This document shows, in pieces, positions 38,182 through 47,453 of a stretch of DNA of 64,000 bases. Each line of letters begins with the position of its first letter. Within the stretch, counting starts at the first letter, position 1. This DNA is from Bacillus smithii (lineage in GTDB: Bacteria; Bacillota; Bacilli; Bacillales; DSM-4216): positions 1,592,001-1,656,000 of the forward strand of contig NZ_CP012024.1 in NCBI RefSeq assembly GCF_001050115.1, written 5' to 3'. The notes beneath the pieces were generated by a model. It made no database searches. It worked only from the letters and a program-made list of their open reading frames with translations, and was not told the origin of the DNA. Made by a program: the position numbers and the translations under genes.

Positions 38182-39534
38182 TCATAAAGAAATTTTTTCA
38201 ATAGAGGCTGCTGCCAAAATAGATTGTTCAAGAATTTCCAGCCCTTCTTGCAATTGTTCATCAGTAATGGTAATCGGCATCAGCAAACGTATAACATTGC
38301 CGAATATGCCTGCGCTTAAAAGAAGTAAACCACGCTTATTGGCTTCAGCGATGATTCGATTGGTTAAATCTTTGTTAGGCTCTTTTGTCTCTCTGTCTTT
38401 TACAAGCTCTATTGCACACATTGCTCCCAGCCCCCGAATATCGCCGATAAACTCGAATCGATCGTACCAATTTTTAAACTTGTTCATGACGGTTTTACCG
38501 ATTTGTTCGCCGCGAGCGTTTAAATTCTCGGATTCAATGATGTCCAATACGGCTAATGCAGCCGCACAACCGAGTGGGCTTCCGCAATAAGTTCCGCCTA
38601 ATTCACCTGGCGAAGCAGCATCCATAATGTCGCTTCTACCAATCACGCCGCTTAACGGTACTCCTGCAGCAAGTGATTTAGAAACGGTGATCAAATCAGG
38701 AACAATGTCGAAATGCTCAATGGCAAAATAACGGCCAGTCCGGCAAAAACCTGTTTGGATTTCATCCGCCACGAATAAAATGCCATATTCATGGCAAATG
38801 TCATAAACCGCTTGAACAAATTTTTTACTGGGAACGATGAAACCACCTTCGCCTTGTACAGGTTCCATAACAACAGCCGCTACCATTTCTGGAGCAACGT
38901 CATTTTTGAAAAAGTTTTTAAATTCTTCGATGATAAAATTTTCATATTCTTCGTCCGAAATGTTGCCTGGTTTTCTATAAAAATATGGATAAGGCGCTTT
39001 ATAAACCTCTGAAGCAAATGGGCCGAATTCAAATTTATAAGGCTTTACTTTGCTTGTCATCGACATCGTCATTAATGTCCTTCCATGGAAACCTCGTGTA
39101 AAGCTAATGATGCCCGGTCTTTTTGTGTATTTTCTAGCAATTTTCACGGCGTTTTCTACTGCTTCTGCGCCGCTGTTGAGGAGAATCACTTTTTTATCAT
39201 CATTTCCCGGGGCGATGGCCGCTAGTTTTTCAGCTAATTCAATATATGGTTCATACATCACGACATTAAATCCTGTATGAATATATTGATCGATTTGAGC
39301 TTTTAAAGCATCTACCACTTTTGGATGGCGGTGTCCTACATTGATCGTACCTATGGCTCCTGCAAAATCTATAAACATATTACCATCCACGTCTGTTACG
39401 AGTGCACCAGCTGCTTCTTTGGCGAAAGTAGGTATTCCATAGCTAACTCCACGGGGGATCGCTTTTTCTCTTCTTTCCAACAAGCTTTTAGAGATGCTTC
39501 CTGGTAAACTGCTTTTAACATTTGCGTATTTCAT
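38182..39534 (-). CDS. gabT: 4-aminobutyrate aminotransferase (class III)
   Basis: A 450-residue PLP-dependent class III aminotransferase that moves an amino group from an omega-amino acid to 2-oxoglutarate. Marks are VDGNMFIDFAGAIGTINVGH, NSGAEAVENAVKIAR, FHGRT, EPVQGEGGF, DEIQTGFCRTGR and the PLP lysine in ITVSKSLAAGVP. It is the last gene of the reverse-strand operon with a permease and a nitrilase-family hydrolase, so the true substrate may be GABA, 5-aminovalerate or a related compound. The gene starts at ATG 39534 after AAAGGATGG. Confidence 0.88.
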   Translation of the reverse strand: MKYANVKSSLPGSISKSLLERREKAIPRGVSYGIPTFAKEAAGALVTDVDGNMFIDFAGAIGTINVGHRHPKVVDALKAQIDQYIHTGFNVVMYEPYIELAEKLAAIAPGNDDKKVILLNSGAEAVENAVKIARKYTKRPGIISFTRGFHGRTLMTMSMTSKVKPYKFEFGPFASEVYKAPYPYFYRKPGNISDEEYENFIIEEFKNFFKNDVAPEMVAAVVMEPVQGEGGFIVPSKKFVQAVYDICHEYGILFVADEIQTGFCRTGRYFAIEHFDIVPDLITVSKSLAAGVPLSGVIGRSDIMDAASPGELGGTYCGSPLGCAAALAVLDIIESENLNARGEQIGKTVMNKFKNWYDRFEFIGDIRGLGAMCAIELVKDRETKEPNKDLTNRIIAEANKRGLLLLSAGIFGNVIRLLMPITITDEQLQEGLEILEQSILAAASIEKISL

Positions 39535-39554
39535 TTGTATCCATCCTTTCCATT

Positions 39555-40934
39555 TTAAATAGATTTTTGATCAAGAGGCAATTCTGTCGGACTTTCAACG
39601 CTTTGAAAATCCATTTCGGGTGGTGCTATTTTAAAGCCTTTTGTTAAAAAGGCTAGATAAACGATTCCGATGAAGGTCCATATCGAACCGAGAATTTTTG
39701 CATTTTTATCCAAATTCAAAAATAGTCCAAAGTCTAAAACGGCTCCTACTAAAGGAATGAGAAAATAGAAAAAAGTATCCTTGCTTGAACGATTTTTTTG
39801 TTTTATATAGTAGTGAAAAATCACATCCACATTGACAAATATAAATGTCAAAAACGCTCCGAAATTAATAAAGGATGTGGATGTCGTAACGTCCATATTC
39901 ACCGCTAGCAAAGAAATGGCTCCAATTATCACAATATTGAGAATGGGTGTTTTGGTTTTTGCATTTAAATAGCCAAATAATTTTGTCGGCAATACGTTGT
40001 CTCTGCCCATTGCATATAAAAGGCGCGCACCGCTTGCCTGGGCAGCGATTCCCGATGCAAATTGGGCAATGATCATACCGGCAAGGAAAATGGAGCTTAA
40101 CAATGTTCCGCCAATTTGTTTAGCAATTTCAAATGCAGCTGAATCAAGATTTTGAAAATCAATGTAGTTTGGATGAACAAGATACAGAAAACAAGAGGAA
40201 ATGACAAAGATGATTCCACCGATGAAAGTAACAAGCAAAATAGCTCGCGGCAGCGTTTTTTCCGGCTGCAGCGTTTCTTCAGACATGGTTGTGACAGCGT
40301 CAAATCCTAAAAATGAATAACATGCGATGGAAGCTCCTGCAAGTATAGATGAAAGAGAGGAGTGACTGTTGAAAAATGGGTTGTGATCGAATGAGTTGCC
40401 TCCAGTATTCGAAGTTATGTTCATGATGGATAATATGAGAAAAAAAGCAATCACTAGCAGTTGAAAAACCATCATGAAAAAATTGACATTTGTCGTCATT
40501 TTAACGCTAATGACATTAATGATGGATGTGATGACAATAAAGGCGATAATCCATATCCATAGAGGAACGGACGGAAAGGCAGAATGAAGATATACGGATC
40601 CGATCAGCCAGATGACCATGGGAAGGAATAAATAATCTAATAATATAGCCCAGCCAATAATGAACCCCAAATGTGAACTGATCGACTTTCGAGTATAAGT
40701 ATAGGCTGAACCTGAGGTGGGGAAGGCTTTTACCATTTTTCCATAGCTGTAGGCGGTAAATAGCATGGCGATCAACGCAACGACATAGGCGGTTGGAACA
40801 GAACCGTGGGTGGTCTCGGCTAAAATGCCATAGGTTCCGAAAACAATCATAGGTGCCATATAAGCAAGGCCAAAAATAATCACTTGCGGCAGCTTTAATG
40901 TTCGTTTCAGATGAAGCTGTTTCTTCATATCCAT
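39555..40934 (-). CDS. APC-family amino acid/amine permease
   Basis: A 459-residue membrane protein with about twelve predicted spans. The first helix has GLAYMAPMIVFGTYGIL, then SGSAYTYTRKSISSHLGFIIG and SFLGFDAVTTMSEETLQPEK, as in APC-superfamily amine and amino acid importers (YveA/PuuP-like group). It lies between the hydrolase and gabT genes, one base after the hydrolase stop, so it probably imports their substrate. Start ATG 40934 with AAAGGAGA. Confidence 0.88.
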   Translation of the reverse strand: MDMKKQLHLKRTLKLPQVIIFGLAYMAPMIVFGTYGILAETTHGSVPTAYVVALIAMLFTAYSYGKMVKAFPTSGSAYTYTRKSISSHLGFIIGWAILLDYLFLPMVIWLIGSVYLHSAFPSVPLWIWIIAFIVITSIINVISVKMTTNVNFFMMVFQLLVIAFFLILSIMNITSNTGGNSFDHNPFFNSHSSLSSILAGASIACYSFLGFDAVTTMSEETLQPEKTLPRAILLVTFIGGIIFVISSCFLYLVHPNYIDFQNLDSAAFEIAKQIGGTLLSSIFLAGMIIAQFASGIAAQASGARLLYAMGRDNVLPTKLFGYLNAKTKTPILNIVIIGAISLLAVNMDVTTSTSFINFGAFLTFIFVNVDVIFHYYIKQKNRSSKDTFFYFLIPLVGAVLDFGLFLNLDKNAKILGSIWTFIGIVYLAFLTKGFKIAPPEMDFQSVESPTELPLDQKSI

Positions 40935-40935
40935 A

Positions 40936-41763
40936 TCATCTCCTTTGTTTGGTTTTGTTTTCTGATTTATCAGTCAATTCATCGGATAGCTCGACGTATA
41001 AGTCGGTTCTCCGATCCGCCAAATAATTTAAATGTTCATCAAATGGTTTATTTAGCGGAACATGAATGGTGATTAGCTGTTCTTCATCATTAAGTTTGAC
41101 GATTACAGTGCCGTTTGCGTCGACGGCAGCGCTTTCACCAAAGAAAGTAGTATCACATTCTGTTCCGGTACGATTGCACAATACGATTGGAATTTGATTT
41201 TCCATAGCTCGGCTTTGTAAATAAATGAATTGATGCTTTTCATAAGGCTTCATGTTTGCCAGCGGTACGAGTAGAAGCTCTGCTCCCTTAAGCCGGAGTA
41301 TTCTTGCGACTTCTGGAAATTCCAGATCATAGCAAATCATTAATGCTATTTTTCCAAGCTTGGTATCAAAGACAGGCAGCTCTGTTCCTCCTTTAAATAC
41401 ATTTCTTTCGTTAGCAAAGAGATGGGATTTTCGATAGATGCCTCTTATCGTCCCTTTGTCGTCAATCAGAATGGCAGTGATAGAGAAGGTGGAGTCCTTA
41501 TTTTTTTCCGGAAAAGAGATAACAGCAAAGATTTCATGTTCTCTACAAGCACTTTGGAAAATTTGAATGCAATTGCCTGAAAGCGGCTCGGCCAACTCAC
41601 TTAAAGATTCCCAAACAAAATATCCAGTTAAACATAATTCCGGAAACAGAATGAGCTGTGATTGCTGCTTTTTTGCTGTTTTCATCATTTCGATCATTTT
41701 ATGAATATTCTCTTTTTTATCGCCTTGTTTTGGTGAAAATTGAGCCATGGTCACTCGAACCAT
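40936..41763 (-). CDS. Carbon-nitrogen hydrolase (nitrilase superfamily)
   Basis: A 275-residue amidase of the nitrilase superfamily. The catalytic triad is seen as Glu in LILFPELCLTGYF, Lys in YRKSHLFANE and Cys in LMICYDLEFPE. Members close in size hydrolyse amides such as N-carbamoylputrescine or omega-amides, giving an omega-amino acid that GabT could use. It is the first gene of the operon; GGGAGG precedes ATG 41763. Exact substrate unknown. Confidence 0.87.
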   Translation of the reverse strand: MVRVTMAQFSPKQGDKKENIHKMIEMMKTAKKQQSQLILFPELCLTGYFVWESLSELAEPLSGNCIQIFQSACREHEIFAVISFPEKNKDSTFSITAILIDDKGTIRGIYRKSHLFANERNVFKGGTELPVFDTKLGKIALMICYDLEFPEVARILRLKGAELLLVPLANMKPYEKHQFIYLQSRAMENQIPIVLCNRTGTECDTTFFGESAAVDANGTVIVKLNDEEQLITIHVPLNKPFDEHLNYLADRRTDLYVELSDELTDKSENKTKQRR

Positions 41764-41797
41764 TTGGTTTACCTCCCAGTACTGAGGATTTATCTTA

Positions 41798-41822
41798 TGT
41801 ATACAAAAATTGTATACAATTT
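41798..41822. promoter_or_regulatory. GntR-type operator
   Basis: Two TGTATACA boxes centred 13 bp apart (41798-41805 and 41811-41818); the second sits in a 16-bp palindrome, 41807-41822, with core ATTGTATACAAT. It lies between the regulator stop and the hydrolase start, where the operon promoter must be. Short palindromes of this kind are typical sites of FadR-like GntR regulators. Confidence 0.65.
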
Positions 41823-41833
41823 ATGCCGTGGCT

Positions 41834-42523
41834 TTATACGTAACGATGAATGATTTGTGTAATCGAGACAGGATCCGTAAATTCTTTTGAAAAATCAATA
41901 TCGTTTTGAATCGATTCGATATGTTTAAAAGCTAGTTCTTTTGCTGCTTTAGGCTGGTGATTTTTAATCGCCTCTAATAATTCATCATGCTCACAGATGG
42001 CGTTTGCTTCTTTATGTTCAGATACATCATAGAAGCTTAATATGATATGGGATAAAGTAATAATTTTTTTAAGAAATTCGATTAAATACGAATTTCTGGA
42101 TGCTTCAATGATACTCAAATGCAAATTCTTTGTTGCCACTAATGACTGGTGAAACAAATGATCTTTCATTAATTTTCGTTCTTCTTCTAAAAAATGATGC
42201 ATACGATCGATTTCTGCCGATGTTGCATAGTGGGCCGCCAGTTCAGTCGCTTGGGGTTCCAACATTTTCCGGACGCTGAATATTTGCTCCGCTTCAGCTG
42301 GAGTGGGGCAGTACACAAAGGCACCTCTTTTTGGCTTTAATTCGATTAATGAATCGTATTTCAATCGCTGAAAAACCGTTCGAATAGGTGTACGGCTGAC
42401 CCCGAAGGCTTCTGCTAATACATTTTCTTTTAATTGTTGCCCGGGAGGAAAATCTGCATTTACAATGGCGTCACGGAGAACATGATATATTTTCTCCTCA
42501 GTCATTTTAGGTGCAGTCTTCAT
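41834..42523 (-). CDS. GntR-family regulator with FCD domain
   Basis: A 229-residue FadR-subfamily regulator. The N-terminal winged helix shows EKIYHVLRDAIVNADFPPGQ, LAEAFGVSRTPIRTVFQRL; the C-terminal FCD domain (residues about 85-215) binds a small ligand. It is encoded just upstream of, and in the same direction as, the hydrolase-permease-GabT genes, and TGTATACA boxes lie between, so it very likely controls them. Start ATG 42523 after AAAGGAATGA. Confidence 0.9.
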   Translation of the reverse strand: MKTAPKMTEEKIYHVLRDAIVNADFPPGQQLKENVLAEAFGVSRTPIRTVFQRLKYDSLIELKPKRGAFVYCPTPAEAEQIFSVRKMLEPQATELAAHYATSAEIDRMHHFLEEERKLMKDHLFHQSLVATKNLHLSIIEASRNSYLIEFLKKIITLSHIILSFYDVSEHKEANAICEHDELLEAIKNHQPKAAKELAFKHIESIQNDIDFSKEFTDPVSITQIIHRYV

Positions 42524-43268
42524 TGAATCATTCCTTTCTAATGAATGGTTTCTTATAAAATAACACGAATTTTCAGAAATATCAAATTTATTGTCAGATT
42601 ATCTCTCATACTTTTTACTATTGAAATAGGCAAACAATTGATTGGGATGCAAATGACAGACTTATTTCATCCAACTATGTATACGACGAAAGAAAGCATA
42701 TTCGTAATGCGTTCATCTATCAGTCAGCTATTGAATTTTTCTATAAATGATGATCAATAGGCTGCCAGTAATCGTCTGGAGAAATAGCAGCGAAAGTTGG
42801 GAGAGAGGGGATCGATACTGAAAAATGATTAATCAAGGAAGAAGTTTCCAAAAGGTATTTTTTAGTTCGAGCAAAGTGAAGTTCGTCATGATTTGGATCA
42901 TTCATTTGCGAAAAAAGTACGTCATACAAAGTTAAAAACACCCTTTCATCCAGTCCATAAGCTAATTTTTTATGTTAATTTTTGATTTAACAACGAACTT
43001 TATTTCTTCATAATTTTTTAGGATTCATCGTCACTATGAAGCTTGCTGGAATCATATAAATATGGGAAAATAAGATTGACTGAATACCAAAATTTTCAAA
43101 ACAAAATGTAAGGGGTTACATATTATCTGAAGAAAAATACTTTTTTAGACGTGAACCATAGCATACCCAATCATTCATGCTGTTAGTCATTTGTTGAGCG
43201 GAATATCATTTTATTTTATAGGATATTCATAACTATAAAACCTTGAAAATACAATAGGGGGCTAAACG
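42524..43268. other. Gap between gntR and dhaK
   Basis: About 745 bp. A reverse-strand frame of 66 codons (42741-42941, GTG start, no good site) has no family I recognise. Another ATGTATAC half-site lies at about 42677. No CcpA site or terminator is clear before dhaK. Confidence 0.35.
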
Positions 43269-44261
43269 ATGAAAAAGATATTAAATGATCCTAAAAATGT
43301 TTTGGACGAAATGCTGAACGGTTTTGTTTATGCAAATGAAGGACTAGTAAAGAGGTTAGAAGAAACAGGTGTCATTTATCGAACTTTTAAAGACGAGGGC
43401 AAAGTGGGACTAGTCAGCGGAGGAGGGAGCGGTCATGAACCAAGCCATGCAGGTTTTGTCGGTCAAGGCATGCTGTCGGCTGCCGTCTGTGGCGAAGTCT
43501 TTACTTCTCCAACACCTGACCAAATAGTTGAAGCCATTAAGATAGCGGATCTAGGTGCGGGTATTTTATTGATTGTGAAAAACTACACTGGTGATGTGAT
43601 GAATTTTGAGATGGCTCAAGAGATGGCTGAAATGGAAAATATACAAGTCGAAAAATTAATTGTTGATGATGACATCGCCGTTGAAGATAGCACTTTCACG
43701 GCCGGAAGAAGGGGAATAGCGGGAACTGTTCTGGTACATAAAATTTTAGGTGCTGCGGCAGCGTCTGGTTTATCCCTTAAAGAAATAAAAGAATTGGGGG
43801 ATCAGTTAGTACCCAATATCAAAACAATAGGGGTATCTATTTCTCCGGCGACCGTTCCGGAAGTAGGCAAACCGGGATTTCAACTAGCAGAGGATGAAAT
43901 GGAGTACGGTGTTGGAATTCATGGGGAACCGGGATACCGTCGTGAAAAAATAAAAACTTCAAAAGAAATCGCAAAAGAACTAGTCACCCAATTGAAAAAA
44001 GCATTCAATTGGAAAAAAGGGGATCATTATGCCGTATTAGTAAATGGACTAGGTGCTACGCCGTTAATGGAACAATATGTGTTCATGAATGATGTCCATG
44101 CTTTATTAAAGGAAGAAGAGTTGGTGATTGATTATAAAAAAGTTGGTTCCTTTATGACTTCTATTGATATGGCAGGGGTCTCTTTAACTCTTGTCAAACT
44201 GGCAGATGATACTTGGACCCACTATTTGAAACTTCCAGTTAAGACACCTGCATGGGTATAG
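43269..44261 (+). CDS. dhaK: Dihydroxyacetone kinase, DhaK subunit
   Basis: A 330-residue subunit that binds dihydroxyacetone covalently through a His and passes it to DhaL for phosphorylation. Marks are KVGLVSGGGSGHEPSHAGFVG, ILLIVKNYTGDVMNF, RRGIAGTVLVHKI and the substrate His in YGVGIHGEPG. AGGGGG precedes ATG 43269. First gene of a dhaK-dhaL-dhaM operon with 15 bp and overlapping junctions. Confidence 0.95.
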   Translation: MKKILNDPKNVLDEMLNGFVYANEGLVKRLEETGVIYRTFKDEGKVGLVSGGGSGHEPSHAGFVGQGMLSAAVCGEVFTSPTPDQIVEAIKIADLGAGILLIVKNYTGDVMNFEMAQEMAEMENIQVEKLIVDDDIAVEDSTFTAGRRGIAGTVLVHKILGAAAASGLSLKEIKELGDQLVPNIKTIGVSISPATVPEVGKPGFQLAEDEMEYGVGIHGEPGYRREKIKTSKEIAKELVTQLKKAFNWKKGDHYAVLVNGLGATPLMEQYVFMNDVHALLKEEELVIDYKKVGSFMTSIDMAGVSLTLVKLADDTWTHYLKLPVKTPAWV

Positions 44262-44276
44262 AAGGAGGAATGATGG

Positions 44277-44867
44277 ATGTTAACGACTGAAAATACTGTC
44301 AAATGGCTCATTTTATTTGCTGGCAAAGTGAATGAACAAAAGGTTTATTTAAGTGAATTAGACAGCGCTATAGGCGACGGCGATCATGGCACGAATATGG
44401 CGCGCGGAACAAAGGACATGGAAGAAAAATTAAAAGAGGAGGAATATGCGACGGTACAAGATGTTTTTAAAAAAGCTTCCATGTCGCTTCTGAGTAAAAT
44501 CGGAGGCGCCTCCGGACCTCTTTATGGATCTGCCCTTATGGCGATGGCCAAACAAGCCGGCAAGGATGAAAAAGATATAGCGGCGATTCTAAAAGCAGGG
44601 CTTGAAGGGATTCAAAAGAGGGGAAAGGCAGTACCGGGCGAAAAAACCATGGTGGATGTTTGGGTCCCTGTGATCGAAGCGCTGGAATCCGGAAATTTAA
44701 CAAAAGAAACGATACAGGAAGCTGTGAATCAAACAAAAGATATGAAAGCAACGAAGGGACGCGCCTCTTATCTTGGAGAACGTTCCATCGGGCATCTGGA
44801 TCCCGGCGCCGTTTCAAGCGGATACTTTTTTGAAGCGATGTTAGAGGGAGGCATTCTGAATGAATAA
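44277..44867 (+). CDS. dhaL: Dihydroxyacetone kinase, DhaL subunit
   Basis: A 196-residue ADP-binding subunit. It carries ELDSAIGDGDHGTNMARG with the Mg-ADP Asp residues, and KIGGASGPLYGSALMAMAKQ. In PTS-type kinases the bound ADP is re-phosphorylated by DhaM. GAAGGAGG precedes ATG 44277; the 3' end overlaps dhaM by 8 bp. Confidence 0.95.
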   Translation: MLTTENTVKWLILFAGKVNEQKVYLSELDSAIGDGDHGTNMARGTKDMEEKLKEEEYATVQDVFKKASMSLLSKIGGASGPLYGSALMAMAKQAGKDEKDIAAILKAGLEGIQKRGKAVPGEKTMVDVWVPVIEALESGNLTKETIQEAVNQTKDMKATKGRASYLGERSIGHLDPGAVSSGYFFEAMLEGGILNE

Positions 44868-45237
44868 AAAAGAATATGGGATTGTCATTGTCTCCCACGT
44901 CGAAGAACTGGCGGAAGGTGCGGCGCGATTATTAAAAGAGGCAGCCCGAGACGTTTCGATCACTTGTGCAGGAGGAACAGATGAAGGGGGTGTAGGGACA
45001 AGTTTTGAGAAGATCAGCTCCGCGATCTCCGAGAATAGTGCTGATAAACTGTTGGCCTTTTATGATCTAGGCAGTGCGAAAATGAACTTAGAAATGGCGA
45101 TGGAAATAACCGAAAAGCAAGTTCATCTTATGGATACCGCGTTAGTTGAGAGCGCTTATACAGCAGCCGCATTGATACAAGCTGATGCACCCTTCGAAGA
45201 AATTATAGATCAACTCAAACCATTGAAAATAAAATAA
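44860..45237 (+). CDS. dhaM: Dihydroxyacetone kinase phosphotransfer protein DhaM
   Basis: A 125-residue protein of the EIIA-mannose fold, the short single-domain DhaM that takes phosphate from HPr. The active His is in YGIVIVSHVEELAEG, and GGTDEGGVGTS and YDLGSAKMNLEMA are typical. It shows that this dihydroxyacetone kinase is PEP-dependent. Confidence 0.93.
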   Translation: MNKKEYGIVIVSHVEELAEGAARLLKEAARDVSITCAGGTDEGGVGTSFEKISSAISENSADKLLAFYDLGSAKMNLEMAMEITEKQVHLMDTALVESAYTAAALIQADAPFEEIIDQLKPLKIK

Positions 45238-45241
45238 AAAC

Positions 45242-45287
45242 AAGCTTCCAATTTGCAAGATAGTCTTGCAGATTGGAAGTTTTTTAT
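45242..45287 (+). terminator. Rho-independent terminator after dhaM
   Basis: AAGCTTCCAAT pairs with GATTGGAAG, with an inner TTGCAAGA/TCTTGCAG type stem, followed by TTTTTTA. Confidence 0.85.
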
Positions 45288-45404
45288 TTGATCCAAAATT
45301 TTTATCTAACGCCATATCGAAGTATGATAGATGGAATGAAGCCAAAATATCATGGATCGAATGGGGCTGATTCGTCTGTTGTCGATAGGTTGTTTAGAGC
45401 ATAT

Positions 45405-45452
45405 GAAAAAAGGCCAAAAACCTAACGAATCCAGGTTCTTGGCCTTTTTAAC
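45405..45452. terminator. Bidirectional terminator
   Basis: AAAAAGGCCAA-ACCT pairs with AGGT-TTGGCCTTTTT. It stands just after the reverse-strand permease stop and has A and T runs on both sides. Confidence 0.85.
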
Positions 45453-45459
45453 AAGTCTT

Positions 45460-46794
45460 TTATCTTTTTGATTTGACAGTAAAAGAAAGAAGAATAAGTA
45501 CAGCGACAATGACCAGACAGACAATCGTTCCAATGATATTTTGTTTATTAAAAATAAAAGCTAAAAAGATGAAAGATAAACAAATGGCAGCGATAATCGT
45601 CGTATAAGGAAACCCTTTTACCTGAAAAACAGGTTTTTCCGAGTATTGAGGCCGGAGCTTTAATTGGGCTAAACATATCCCGATCCAAATTAATAAAACG
45701 GTAAATCCTGGAATGGTCATAAGATAGCTGATGACTTGATCAGGGGTCATATAAGCTAGAAATACACCCACTAATATACAAATGGTTGTTAATAATATTC
45801 CGTTTAACGGAACGCCTTGTTTGGACGTTTTCAAAAAGGCCTTAGGAGCTTCACCTGTTTGAGACATCGTAAACAATGTTCTGGATGTAGCGTATATTCC
45901 TGAATTAGCAGCTGACAGAACAGCCGTTAAAAGCACAAAATTCATTACATGAGCAGCGCCTGGAAGTCCTGAGAAGCCGAAAACTTGCACGAAAGGACTT
46001 TCTTTAGAGGATACTTGATCCCAAGGAACGATTCCGCAAATGATGAGAATGGGCAGGACGTAAAAAATAATGACTCTCCAAACGGTTCCTTTAATAATTT
46101 TCGGCAAAACACGCTGGCTGTCTTTTGTCTCCGTGACACTGACTCCAATTAACTCAGCTCCGCCGTATGAAAACATCACCACTAAAAAGGCACTGAACGT
46201 TCCACCTAAACCATGGGGGAAGAAACCGCCATGGGCTGTGTAATTTGATAAGGAGGACGTGGTACCGGGAAAAATCCCTAGCAAGATTAAAGAACCTAAA
46301 AGAATAAAAGCCATTAACGTAACAATTTTAATGCCGGCAATCCAATATTCAAGTTCGCCGTAGTATTTTACTTGAAATAAATTGATTCCCACGATAAAGG
46401 CAGCACAGATGAAACTTAACAACCATAATGGCATAGAAGGAAACCAGTATTGCAAAAAACTTCCGGCTGCCAGCAATTCAACGACAGTTACAATAATCCA
46501 ATTAATCCAATAGAGCCATCCGACGATAAAGGATATCCGATTGCCAAAAGCTTTATTGATCAGATGCTGCACATTGAGTTTAGGATAAACAATCGCCATT
46601 TCTCCTAATGCGACCATGACAATAAAAAGCAATAGTCCTCCAATTAAATAGGCAAGCACAACACTGGGACCGGCCATATTGACAGTGTCCGAGCTTCCTT
46701 TAAATATCCCTGTTCCAATCATGCCTGCCAAAGCAATAAATTGGACATGTCTTGGCAACAGTCCCTTACGTAAACCTTGATTTTTTTCTTCCAT
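45460..46794 (-). CDS. Amino acid permease (AAT family)
   Basis: A 444-residue APC-superfamily permease with about twelve spans. The N-terminus shows RHVQFIALAGMIGTGIFKGS, typical of the amino acid transporter (AAT, GabP/ProY/LysP) family, then GEMAIVYP and SYGGAELIGVSVTETKDSQR. Substrate unknown. It faces dhaM and ends at the shared terminator zone. Confidence 0.9.
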   Translation of the reverse strand: MEEKNQGLRKGLLPRHVQFIALAGMIGTGIFKGSSDTVNMAGPSVVLAYLIGGLLLFIVMVALGEMAIVYPKLNVQHLINKAFGNRISFIVGWLYWINWIIVTVVELLAAGSFLQYWFPSMPLWLLSFICAAFIVGINLFQVKYYGELEYWIAGIKIVTLMAFILLGSLILLGIFPGTTSSLSNYTAHGGFFPHGLGGTFSAFLVVMFSYGGAELIGVSVTETKDSQRVLPKIIKGTVWRVIIFYVLPILIICGIVPWDQVSSKESPFVQVFGFSGLPGAAHVMNFVLLTAVLSAANSGIYATSRTLFTMSQTGEAPKAFLKTSKQGVPLNGILLTTICILVGVFLAYMTPDQVISYLMTIPGFTVLLIWIGICLAQLKLRPQYSEKPVFQVKGFPYTTIIAAICLSFIFLAFIFNKQNIIGTIVCLVIVAVLILLSFTVKSKR

Positions 46795-47453
46795 GTTTTC
46801 TCATTCCTGTTATTCTTATTTTTTACTTTTGCACCAAAGCATTTTAATCATATAACGTTTTGATGTTTAAATGCTTTTAAGCGCTAAAGTTTTTGATATT
46901 ACTATATCATAATGAAGCACTGTGTCAATGTAAGTTTAAAAGATCGGAAAATTACGAATAAACTGATTTTTAAAGATGTAGGTATAATCCAAAATGAAAA
47001 AACAAATGGGAACTTATAAAAGAATGTCATATTTATCATTATCTGAACAGAAGGTTTCTATTATCGTAAAATAGTATAGGAAAGTGATTTAAGTCATAAA
47101 AATGGATGGAGGAAAAACGCTCAATCGATCTTAAGGGATTTACTATAAAAAATTTCGTAAAAAATTTCGTTTTCCTTTTAAAAAAAGCGAACTTGACCTA
47201 TTCACTCGTCACAGCAGATCGTAAGGGGATAGTGTATTTACAATCCTAATAAAATGTAGGACTAGTAAAGAAAGATAACGGTTAAACATCTCTTCATGAA
47301 GCGTTGATCAATAATGAGGGGGTTACTCTTTCGGATGGCAGGTACACAGAAAGTGTGTTTTGGAATCGTTGCCTAAACATCCTTTTATTTATATCCTAAA
47401 AAGCATATTGTTGTGAACGGACTGAAATTCAAAATTCATCGTAAATGATCTTC
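46795..47453. other. Gap between permease and FUSC gene
   Basis: About 660 bp without an open frame of interest. AAGCGCT at 46879-46885 resembles the core of a CcpA site but lacks the outer TG and CA. No RNA gene was recognised. Confidence 0.35.

Noticed and set aside
42741..42941. 66-codon reverse-strand open frame
   Set aside because: GTG start without a ribosome binding site and no family recognised; left as part of the gap.
46876..46889. CcpA (cre) site upstream of the AAT permease
   Set aside because: The AAGCGCT core is present, but the required outer TG and CA are missing.
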